This document shows positions 48,501 through 64,000 of a DNA stretch of 64,000 nucleotides, one piece after another (position 1 is the stretch's first letter; each line of letters starts with the position of its first letter). The position numbers were made by a program, and so were the translations under genes. The DNA comes from Rhabdornis inornatus (lineage: Eukaryota > Chordata > Aves > Passeriformes > Rhabdornithidae): assembly GCA_013397075.1 (NCBI GenBank), contig VWZS01007655.1, positions 868,633 through 932,632 on the forward strand. Direction: 5' to 3'. A model generated the notes under the pieces. It was not told where the DNA came from, ran no database searches, and saw only the letters and a list, made by a program, of their open reading frames with translations.

Positions 48501-51407
48501 AGCAGGGTGAAGGAGGTTTCTTTCTTTCCACTTTCTTGGAAGAAAGTGAGCATTTTTAATTATAATTGCTCAATAACTATCAAACTATTTTTCAACAATT
48601 AGCAAATCATTTTTCTTATTGACTTGTACAAATAAAATTTCAGATGGATGCAGGAATGTATGAATTGGATTAAGTGAATGGTTGGCAGAAATCTGTGCTC
48701 ATATTTAATTTTAATTCCTTCTCTTTTTGCACAAAACTCTTGATAATTTAATTTTAGAGATGGCGAAAAAAGCTGCTGAATATAAACTATGCCATGCAAA
48801 ATATACACTGTATAAACAAACAAAAAGCTCCTTTTCAGCCCAATATCTAGATTTTTTTTTCTTTTTATACAAAGTCTCACTAATTTGAGTAATGAACTTG
48901 ATCATTTCTGAAGCTCACTCCACTTGCTTATTTAATCAGTGATTATTGTTTTCATCAAAATGGGATGTATCGTGTAGGCAGATGAGGTTCTACATGAATA
49001 TGCAGCAGCAGACAAACACTGGAAAAATACAAAGCAGTGAGCATCATTCTGTACTAAATAAAATCCCAGTGCTTTTATAAAGCTAAAATTATATCATGTT
49101 TAGTTTTAATAATTAAATATCCTTGGGTATTAGCAGCTGGTTAGTCGAGTACTTCAGCACTCTCTTTCTTCAGATACTTTTCAGCAGATATTAAGTGGAC
49201 TCAGATGTTTTTGTGAGATAGGATAATCCTGCCTGTGTTAACTCTTTGTGGTGCTGCATCCTCACGAGTGATATTCTGGCATCCATAGGACCATGGCCCA
49301 TGCAGAGCTCGTGGCTGTTAAATGTGGGAGTTCTCTGTACTGATCCCTGCATTGAGGCAGTGATCAGAAATGGAACGGTTTGTTTTTATAATAACAGGGA
49401 AAGGCAACTTCGTGAAGAGCACATTATCTTGGCAAATACTTTTCAGCAGCTTTAGAAGTCGTGTAGTAATTGGCAGCAGTTACATTTGCTGCCACTGTGA
49501 CACAATGGATGGGCCTTAGGAAAAGAGCTGGTTGCTTGGGAATTTTTTCTATAGAGAATTGCCTACCTTGAGACAAGACAAGGAAAGACAGAGCACCTCT
49601 CAGAGTGAGAGGAAGACAGTGCTTATTTTCATCTATTAACATGCTGTCACACATGGAACAACACGTTTTCACAGCCTCAAAGCTGGGAAACAACACAAAA
49701 CCTTTGTTATGATTTCCCAAAGCCTATTCCAGGAACACAGAGTAGGGTTTATGCTCCGGCTTACACAGGCATAAACTGAGTGCACTGCACTGATTCTGGA
49801 GCATTACAGATATGAAAACAGAAAAGTCCTTTGCATAGTGCTTTATCAGTAGGAAAGAGGATAGAAAAAAATATTTTTTTCATTAATTAACGGACTTGCC
49901 AGAGGGGACTTGTTTCACTCTTGAAGGTACTAAAAATATTTTGATGAACAACATGTGGGTAATTTGTGTACTGCTTTCTTCAAACTTGTACTTTGGGCAG
50001 AAAGTGCATTTACCAATGTTTCTGTCACTCCATAGGTTTTTCTACTGAAAGAAAGCCCTTATTGTCATAAAAGTTTTAAAATAGAAATATGCTGAACAGA
50101 GATATTTTTTTTTCCTTACAGGATTAAAACTAAGTAAATAACCTTATTAAATTTAGACATTCTGGACATGAATCCTCTTAGACATGTGTCTCAATGTAAA
50201 TAGCAGTGTGGCTTGAAGCTGTGTGGGTAACCTCTTCAGGTGCATGGCTGCTTCCTGCTCACTGTCCATCAAAATGATCATTTACGTCAACACTCAACTT
50301 CCTTATTGATGGAAATTAAAAATGTGACAGACCTTTGACAGTGTGACATTAAAACAGCCTTTCTGTGCCAAATTGTCAGCAGATAGTGTGTGTTCATTAG
50401 CTCCACACTCTGCATTCAGTCAGTCTGAATTTCTATTACACTCTAATAGAAAAAGGTTAAAAACATTGCTTTGGACTTGTTGATGTCATCCACCAAATTG
50501 GTGCATTTTTACCACGAAAACCACAATTCTTTCCATTTATCCTGAGCACAGCTACCTTGGAAAGTTGCTGACTGAAGTGTCAATGGCAGCTATTAGTGGA
50601 AGGTCAGCTAAAGTGACTAAGGGGAACATTGGCCTCATTGTGCTTTGTGTGAACCCATCTGCCTGCATGTGACAAGTTTCCCAGAAGTTCTTCCCAGTGT
50701 GGGCAGGCTCACCTGCCCCTGCCTGCACTGCTGCTTCTCCTCCATTGTATCATTAACTGGGGAAGAATTCAACTTGAACCAGAGCGGTGACTTGTTGGCT
50801 TGTCTTCTGCAAGTATGCCATGTGGTATGGAGAGGAAATATGGATGAGGACAATCACTGATGGTGCAGCTCAGGGGAAAGCAGAGCTGAGCTGTTGCTGC
50901 CAGGGATCCTGGCCTGGCTTCAGAGCAGCCCCTGTGCCCCTCCACAGAGCAGAGTGAGACATCTTCCACTCTAATGCTGGGGGGTGTTGCATCCTGTCTG
51001 CAAAAGAGACCCCAAACACACCGGGGGCTCATCCTTTACATGGCTGTTAACCCCAGCAGGGGTGATCGTATTTAATCACTCATCCTATCAGGGAACAGCA
51101 ATTAAAAGAAAATGGGTTGTTAGGCCATTTTTGTTTTAGATTTGTAGATCTGTGTTGGTGGGATCAAAAGCCAAAAAAAAGGCTGGAAACAAGCTATGGA
51201 TGTGTGTGAGATAAAGAGGCTGTGACGTGAGTGCACAAAGTGCCTGTACTCCAGGCAGACACTCTGAAGAGGGGACCAGGCAAATGTGGCAGCTGTCTTG
51301 TGAAATAGCTTTCACAAGCCCCTGAACAGAAACTTCTGGTTATGAATATGATTGCACCAATGCCAAAAGGAAATCTGCTTACTCAAGGCTAGAACCTTAG
51401 TTTGGGA

Positions 51408-51512
51408 GGGTGGTACTGGGGGATGTGGTTTAGTGATGGGCTTGGCAGTGCTGGATTCGATGATCCTAAAAGGTCTTTTTCAAATTAAGCATTCCTGTGA
51501 TTTTATGTTTGG
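51408..51512 (+). mobile_element. CR1 3' tail remnant (sense)
   Basis: About 100 bp resemble the very end of CR1: GATGTGGTTTAGTGATGGG, CTTGGCAGTGCTGGATTCGA and TGATCCTAAAAGGTC, then a decayed region with TGTGATTTTATG. A further GTGATTCTATGA at 51536-51547 may belong to the terminal ATTCTATG-type repeat after a small insertion. Only the 3' non-coding tail is present. It is the same subregion as the end of the copy at 5985-6410. Confidence 0.82.
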
Positions 51513-53264
51513 AGCTGACATAGTGCTGAGTAATCATGTGATTCTATGAATGCTAAACATTTTAGATCAGAGTATAAGTTGAAGAGTCTAAACCCCATGT
51601 TGCTTTTTTTTTTCTGCACTAATCTGCATTATTTTAATTTCCAAATATGAATAATGGGAATGCCAGCAAGGCTTGATAAACAGTTTTTGCCAGCACTGAT
51701 AAAAATGAGCATTTTTTTCATACATGCAGTTCAACTAAACTGACATCTCTTGTGAATGTGGTGGGAGAAGAATTTTGCTTTACTACAGTATATACCTTTA
51801 ACAAGTTTTCTAGTCCTTATCTAAGTTAGACACACATCTCTGCCTTTACTTAAAAATATTTATTTGAAATAGGCATTTATAGGCCTTTCTAGCAAGGACT
51901 GTCTGTCAGGCACTGAAATTCTGGGCTAGCAAGATGAAAAAAATAAATAATGGTGGTGATATGCTGATGATTCATAAATTTAAATAGAGAAGTAAATAGA
52001 AAATTGTTTAGCAAATCAGAGTGAAACATTTCTTTCCGTTTTAGCAAAATACCTCTGAGCTGCATGCATCAATACCAGGTTATTTAGGGAATAAGCCATC
52101 CTGCATGTAGCTGATTTTCTTTGATTATTTTCATGTTTACCAGGTCTTACACAGTTGCACATTTGTAAGGTGCTTCAGAAGCTTTTGTTATTCAAGTATT
52201 TTTCGGTGCATTTGTTGTTGTTAAGCATACAAATAATCTAGACTTAGCAATTGCATACAATTAGATTTATGAAAGGAAAACTACCTTAATGTATTTCATA
52301 GTTTTACTCTAAAATATAGTAACTTGCAACTTATAGTGGCTTTAAAATCAGAGAAAAAGAGCTGCATATGGCATGGTATTACAGGGTAGTGTTTTTCTTA
52401 TTTACTTTTTACTGCAGCAGCAGGGATGCCGAGAAAATGTCATTGTCACAGACGAATTAATTCCTAGGATCAATTCAAAGGTACTCCTGGGACTGAGGGG
52501 AATTTGTAAAAACGTTTCATAAACATTTTAACCAGTGAGTTAAGTCTCAAAACATTGGTGAGTTGGTGACATATCTGTGGTGGAGATGGACAATCTGAGC
52601 TATAACTGGATTGGCCTCCCTGGAAAAGTCTCCTTAATAAATGTACTTGTGCACCTAAGAGATCAAAGATGAATTTAAGGAGAGTTCTCAGCTCTTGACC
52701 TCGTGTGTAATCCTTGCACATTTTCCTTCTGGACGTGTGGGCCCTGACCCATAAAGTAGTTTATGACAATACAGTGTGAAAGTTGCATCATTTTGGGAGA
52801 GCTCCAAGTGTGCTGCAGTTCAGCACTTATTGTTCAGGGCTTCACCAGATCAGAGACACAGTGACTGTATGGTGTATTTGATAAGGTCCTGGAGATTTTA
52901 AATGCTTGTGTTGAAATTGTGCTATAAAATAATTGGAAATTGAGTAATTTACTTTTTTCCCAGTGAATATTTAAAGAAAGACAAAAGCGACATTACCAAG
53001 TTTTAATGAGTGCATGTGGTGAGAATTTTATTATCATAAAAGCTATAGGGTTTATCAGCTGATATAGGGCTGGAGTTTTTCATTAGCCAAGGGCCTTTCA
53101 GGGTTTCATGGGATATAGCTGGAAAACATTCCAAACAAATGAATATTCTATTTTAAAAGAATAATGAGACATTGAGGGTTTTACAGACTTCAAAGTTTGC
53201 TAAACCAATATCTCTAATTAGATGGAGAAACTCTCTATAGAGGCTTTGCATCAACGGCAGTACA

Positions 53265-53530
53265 CACAGCAAATGTTTTAAGCATTTACATATCAAACAC
53301 TGCTGGCAGCGTTTTGGCAGCAGTCCAGAGCTGTAGATAGTTTTAATCACATTTGTTCATTAATCCTTGGTGGAATTCTCGTATATGGTCTCTTTAGGAT
53401 TTTCATTTAAGCATGTGCTGCTGCTTCTCAGCAGTCGGCTTATTTATTTATTTTATAAATGCCACCTGAAGCCTTGAATTTATAGAAAATAAATTGTGGA
53501 GTGGCTCAGGAAGCAGACGATGCAGGATAT
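53265..53530. promoter_or_regulatory. Candidate conserved intronic block in intron 5
   Basis: Scattered retained CpGs (GGCAGCGTTTTGG, ATTCTCGTATATGG, CAGTCGGC, CAGACGATG) lie in otherwise AT-rich unique sequence with TTTATTTATTTTATAAAT and CATTAATCC motifs. The pattern suggests possible constraint, but nothing in the sequence proves it. Confidence 0.18.
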
Positions 53531-56379
53531 TCTATTTTCTCTCAGCAGATCTCCTTTGTACCCAGGCATTTATGTACTCTCACTAGGAAGAGGTTTATTC
53601 AGCAGTGTGACACCTAAAAAAGACTTCCACTCTTTCTTGACTATGTGAGTTCTTTTCTTTTCCACAGGAAACAGACAATGGTTGAATGGGAAGCAGTAAT
53701 TGAAAGCACAGCCAAGATGACTGTATTGCTAATAGAATGTCTTGAGCATCATATGGCACTGGCAAGGCTGCAGGGAGAGTGGCTGCATCCCTTGTGATGA
53801 GTGATCAGTGCCTGCAGCATCCAAATGCAGAAGGCTGACACTTTGAAATACACAGGTGTGAATTCCCAGCCCGGATGACAGCGCTGGTGCTGGGTAGCTC
53901 TGATCTCCCAAGTACTCCAGGAGCTGAACTGCTAAGGCAATAGTTTTCTTCCATTATCTCGTTCCTCCCTTAAACCTGACTTGAAAGACAAAACAAACCA
54001 TTTAAGACAACACTATTGTAAAAGCAGAGGTATTAACTGTCACCCAGAGCCTTCTCGTGCAGTTGGCCTCTGAAATCGTATCTGCTGTTCTCATTTTTAT
54101 GGTTTGTTTTATGAATGGCTGCTGTTATAGGAATCTGCTTTGCTGAGAAGGGCCTGCCGTGATAATCTTTGTTCTGTGATGGATAGCAAAGGCTAAATAT
54201 AACCTTCCCCTTTCTTTGCATTTTTAGATGGCAGACTTGTTGGGGTTTTTTTTCTTACTTCAGCCTGGGTCAGGCTCTGCTGAGCCTCCCCTTGCACCAA
54301 ATTGCCTTTGGAGAGGCAGGAGGACTTGGGAACACCAGCGGGAGGGTCAGGCTGCCTATCCAGGGTCTGAAAGCTGAACCCTGCAAACTTTTCCCTGTAT
54401 TCTTCTCATGCTGCATTTGCCTGGTTGATCATCATGTATAAATGTTCCAGGAGGAGGTTTTGTAGGTTTTTGCTTTTTTCTGTTGAATCATTCGTCTGTT
54501 GCATCCTTTTATAATGTTGTATGCTGTGTCCACATGTGCGCCCACTGGCCTGGTGGAGGGATGAGAACAGGTCAGGATCCCTTTCTGCAGTAGGAAGATG
54601 CCACAAGTGCTGCTGTGCCCCAGCAGAAGCTTTCAGAGTGCACTGGGTGCTGTGCAGGTGTGTGCAAGAATTGGCAAAAAGCCCTTCCCTATCTCCTGGG
54701 CTGCTCTCCTTCCTCCCCAGCTCCTCTGTGCCCCGTGGTGCTGCAGGACTGTCAGGCAGCTGCAGAACCTGGGCAGCCAGGCTGAGCACAGGCACTCCCT
54801 GTGTAAGAGGGAGAGGGATAGCCCCGGGCTAGGAATGGCCAGGGAAGGATCTCTCCTGCCACGGGGGCTCGGTGGTGATGGCATGCCCTAATACTCTACA
54901 ATAGTGGGATAAAGAATTAATAACTTACTGACATCAGTGAGCTTAAGTATCATTGTAAGAATTTATTGAAAGGAAGGTAGCAGAATTTAAGGCATTCAGT
55001 TATTTCACTTTCAGGCTCTTGTGTGCACATCTGCATGTTTAATTGTGTTTAGCCATATTAGTTAATGTCATGCATAACTCTGAATAGGTGAGTTTGCCCC
55101 ATAATTTTTTTGTCTCTGCAGTCTTTTCCTTCTCTAGCGACCTTGTAGAAAGAATTTTTTGGCAAAGAGCTGCTGGGGTTGCTGTAGGTCTGGATTCTGT
55201 AGGGCTGTGCCTTCACACAGTCACAGGAGTCCTGGGAAAGGAAACTGTGGCCATGAGTCAGGCGGTCGTGGCTGGAAATACCAAAGATTTGGGCACTGGG
55301 AGAACTTGTAACAGTTTTGACTTTTCTGACTGTATGTTTGCCTTCATCATGCCTGCTTCAGAGGCCCTTCATTGCTGCTTCAAACCACATTGGCCTCCTT
55401 GCCCTATTCTCTCAAACACTTTTGCCTTTGTGTTTCTTTTTTTGCCTGTTCAGCTGCTTTTGTGATCCTTGCCTGCTCCTCCAGCACCCCACACCAGGCA
55501 GAATTACTGCTGTGTTTGCTGCCACCACTGCTCACCATGGCCAGGGCTAATCCCTTCCCTGTACTAACTCCTCCTGTGAAGCAGCCAGCAGGCTTGTCAT
55601 TAGATAGCCCTAAGTTAATCAAGATGAATAATTAATAAACTCAGAGCAGATCTCATTCCTTCGTCTGATTCCTACATAGAATCAAACCATCTTGTTTCCA
55701 TACCTGTGTGCTGCCAAAAGGTTCTGAACTTTTGATCTAACTTAGCCAAATTGTTTTGTATAGGTTTTGACATATTAATAATCCCATTGAAGTGGCTGCT
55801 ATTCTCTCCATCCTTCAAGTTGCCCATGTGGTAAAGTACCTTGCTGAATCAGAACATTTTTATTAGCCATCACCATCTCCCAAAAGTAACAATCTCTTGT
55901 TTTCCGTTTCTCATATTTTCCAAAGGCTTTCCTAATGTGTTTTCACAGATGCAGACTGAGGGCATCTCTGCTCTTTGCTTGGATTAGTCACTAGGGTTGG
56001 AGAGTTTGCTTAAGGCCAGCAAGAGCAGCACTGCCTCTTGCTGTCCGCAGTGTCCGGCCGTGGCTGTGTGCAGGACTCGCTCCCTGCACAGACCTCCAGC
56101 ATGTTCAGACAATGCAAACACACTCAGTGTTCCTCTTCCAGTTTTTCGTTTCAGTCCCCATTGTATAGGCCATATGCTGAAATTATTGCCATGCTCATCA
56201 TGTGCTTACTGAGTGCCTGGTTTGCCTGCTCACATCCTGGGACAGCTCAGCCCCAGCCAGGGGCTGCTCATGAGGAAACACTGGTAGCAGACTTTGCTTT
56301 GCTTTGGCAATATCTTCTGAATTTCCTTCTGGATATAGGACTCACCTTTTTCCCTCCCTTAGACCTGTAACTCTAATCT

Positions 56380-56690
56380 TGACCTAAACCCAAGCAGAGT
56401 CCCAGCCCAGGGGCTCAGCCACATCCCCAGCTGGGCAGTGCCATGGGTTGAGTCCCTTTTGCAGCCCCTGGAGCCCCAGTGCCTGCCCAGCTGAGTGCTG
56501 CCATCCTTGAGCCCAGCCCATGGGGGCTTGGCTGAGCTTTGCTGAGTGGCATCTCAGCAGGTGGGCACAGTGCCGCTGCCACCCCTGTCCACCCCTGCTG
56601 CAGGAGGGGAGCTGTGGGACCTTACTGACTTAGCTCAGCAAGGGTCTGGGGAACGTGGGCACCCCTGTGCCAGCTGGTAGACCTGCCCTT
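56380..56690. other. GC-rich, CpG-poor intronic patch
   Basis: This segment is rich in CCCAGC, GGGGCT and CTGCC words but nearly free of CpG, with sharp edges against AT-rich sequence. It may be an old methylated, deaminated insertion. No family was recognised. Confidence 0.5.
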
Positions 56691-58598
56691 GTTGAGCACC
56701 AAATCTGCATCAGTGAACTCAAACATGCCTTGTTTCCCATCACTCTTCTTCACTTGTCATCTCCTCATGGCAGCCCTCCCCCACACACAAGCTTTCTCCA
56801 CTCTTGGTGTTCACTGGAGGATTAGGTTTGCATTTCTTCCTATGTGCTGCACACCTGAAAATGCCCATTTTCTCTCAGTCTCTCTACACTCACACCATCC
56901 TCCTCCCTGCTAATGATGCAGGTAACCAGCTGACTAATCCTTCTCCCTGGTGCCTTGCCCCCCAAGTGAGTTTAATAGCAAAAGGAAATAGAAGTAGGAG
57001 CTTTGTGGATGCATCCATCAGGTCCGGCCTCAGGCACCAACTGCAGAAGGACTTTTTCCTCAATCTGTATTCATGCTGTGTTTCACACTGAGGAAACTGA
57101 TAGCAATGTGATATGTAATATTAGTGTATTTTTAATCAGTAGTATGAACTGCTCTCCCTCTCCCCATGACTTTATTTCCTTCTTAGGAAGCCTATGTTGC
57201 ACTTGTTACTTTCTGTTTTACCGTGATACTTAGTAAAAGATTTTGTGCCAAATATATGTTCAGTGAATGATCTCTGAAATTTGTGGAGCTACAGCAGAAT
57301 TTCGTTTGGCAGTGTGGAGTTGCTGTTGCTCCCAGTGATGTCTTCAGCTGAAAATCTCAGCTTTTGATTGCCTTAGAGAAAAAGCAGGCCCATGTCTCCA
57401 GTCTTTGTCCAAAGGAGTGCTAGAGACATTGGAAATAGCTGGTGCTAGAGGCACTGCTGTGGCAGAGACTCTGCTGCTGCTGTATTGAAGAAGTGTGGCA
57501 GCAATCTGTGCCAGAGGCATTTAGGAAATCTACCCCGAAGGCAAAGTTTTCTGAAAGGTGAGGAGGATTTTAACAAATGCATTAACATCTATGGTGTGTT
57601 CAATGCCTTTGATTTTCTTCTTAATGTCTTCTGGTGGAATAAGTCAGAGGTGATGTGCAGCATCCTCCTGATGTTGGGGCCAGAAGGAGCCCTTTGAATG
57701 AAAGCTTAATAGAAATTCAGTGTGCTGCCATGCTGAGCACAGAATTGGTTGACTGCATAAATCTAAATGTCAATTAACTAGAAAGTTTTACCAAATGGAA
57801 CTATGATGTTTTAGTTCCATGTTATCAACACATGAAAAGAAGCGTATTAATTGAGAAGGAGTAAAACTCTGTATGAGTTCTTTAAAACAAAAAATTAAAA
57901 ATATTCAAAGTAGGACCAAGATACCACCAATGTTTTCAAGAAGAGGGAAAATGTCAATTATTGATTACTTTGAGAGCTAAGCATCGTTTGGACATTTATA
58001 AGAATTACCTAAAAACTGAGAAGCAATCACGGCAGCCCCAAGTCCTGATACACTTGGTAGAGTACTGCTGAACAGCAAAATGCAGGTTGGTGAGCAATCT
58101 AGAAGGGATGATGTTTTATTGAGTGGTGTGGATTGTTACTTTGGTTGATTTGATTTTTATCCTGTAAGGAAATTAAAGCTCAAGCACTTCCAAACTTGAT
58201 TATATTCCTAAAGATCATCTTTGCAAGCCAGCTTTTGCCTAGAAACTCACCCGAAGATGTCAGCCATTGAAACCATTTCATGTGGAAGCATTGCTAAGTA
58301 AATTCATTAAATGCCTATTCATCCCAGTAAGATGGAGAGTCACTGGAGCAGCAAATGTGAAAATCTGCACAGCTTACTATATAGAAAGCAGTTTCTGAGT
58401 TTGCCAAATTGAGATGCAGAGTCTGACCCTGGGAGGTATTGCAGTCACATGAGGGAGTAAAGGAGGAGGATCTCCGGGGCCTGTCTGTCAGGATGGTTGA
58501 TTGACAGGTACTCATTTGGTCTAGATAAAATTAATGGCATTTTGGAAATAGTTTACTTGGCTGATAATATTTCTAGGTTGTTGCAGCCTGACCCCAGA

Positions 58599-58630
58599 AG
58601 TTAAACACATTTTGTACAGTTAAACACATT
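58599..58630. repeat. Short direct repeat AGTTAAACACATT
   Basis: The 13-mer occurs at 58599-58611 and 58618-58630, spaced 19 bp apart. A partial inverted copy (GTTTAAC) follows a few bases later. Confidence 0.8.
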
Positions 58631-59445
58631 CAGGTTTAACTTGGTTTTCTGTGTCTTACAGTAATGAAATGTTTTCAAAATACAGTACTATTGACAGCTC
58701 TTTTTATCTTGAGTCTTTCTGCCACCGACTTCATTACAGACCATTGCTTAAATGGTATTGTATCCATAAGGTTGTGGGTTTGAATGCAATTCAGGAGATT
58801 AAGATCTTTTTAATGTGATTTATTCAGTTTTCCTAAATATGCTGACCTAGATAAATAGAGAACATATTTGCTCCATTGTTAAAGAAATAACAGACCATAA
58901 AAGCTGTCAAGTGTAAATACATTCTTGGACATATCAGCTGAAATTTTGAAAATGCTGGTGTCAGATTGCCTGTCATACTAATTGGAATTAACCTTCTAAA
59001 TTCTTTTGTTCCTGTTGATTATATTGCCTTTTTGACATCAAAATTCTCTTGCATTATGCATTCCAACCTTGGCCTGTTCTCTATTACACAACGAAAACAA
59101 ATAAAATGCCAATATATACTGAACCAAATTCCCTAGGAAATATCTAGCAAAGCATGTCAAATGGAACTATCAATGCAGTCATCTTGCAGCTGGATTTTCA
59201 TACTTTAAAAGTGTTGAGTGAGTTACTTCATACATATTCTCTTATAGTGCTTAAAATACCTGCCAAGGGTTGATAAGAAATTTGTTAAGGTGTAATAAAG
59301 CTGTGCTTCCTTCCAAGTATGCTTTCCTGAGCAGAGGGGGTCATTGAAGGTTAGCAGCAGGATGGAAGTTTTTTGTTGGAACAAATTCCTTCAGAATCTG
59401 AGAATAGTCCCCAAATGAGAACAATAAATATATAAATTGCTCTAG

Positions 59446-64000
<4,555 letters not shown>

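Overview
This window is vertebrate nuclear DNA, almost certainly from a bird. It lies inside one large plus-strand gene, XYLT1, which encodes xylosyltransferase 1, the enzyme that starts glycosaminoglycan chains on proteoglycan core proteins. The bird assignment rests on several CR1-type LINE fragments with the typical avian CR1 3' region, the absence of any mammalian Alu, B1 or L1-like sequence that I could recognise, and moderate intron lengths. I cannot name the species.

Layout: partial intron upstream (1-7870); coding exon equivalent to human exon 3 (7871-8396); intron of 28.9 kb (8397-37299); exon 4 (37300-37472); a short 632-bp intron (37473-38104); exon 5 (38105-38307); intron of 21.2 kb (38308-59498); exon 6 (59499-59579); partial downstream intron (59580-64000). 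Every junction has AG/GT borders and the phases agree (exon 3 ends in phase 1, exon 4 in phase 0, exon 5 in phase 2, exon 6 in phase 2). The four exons join into 983 nt of open frame, about 327 codons. They run from the luminal stem through the conserved cysteine-containing segment into the first half of the GT14 catalytic domain, including the UDP-xylose-contacting residues known from human XYLT1. The promoter, the membrane anchor, the rest of the catalytic domain and the C-terminal domain lie outside the window.

The introns are mostly AT-rich unique sequence. They contain four CR1 fragments (about 5985-6410 plus, 17508-17720 minus, 28668-29445 minus, 51408-51512 plus), a few simple repeats, several short perfect inverted repeats, and GC-rich but CpG-poor patches. 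A single N at 29000 separates two identical 281-bp copies of CR1 sequence, which looks like an unmerged contig overlap rather than biology. I found no second gene, RNA gene, CRISPR array, intact virus or other novel system. The long open frames in the introns lack recognisable protein signatures.

The observations most worth checking are a weak exon 5 donor with a much better GTAAGT donor 46 nt downstream, a cluster of strong-looking decoy splice sites in the short intron 4, the frame-neutral 81-nt exon 6, and a few AT-rich intronic blocks that could be conserved enhancers.
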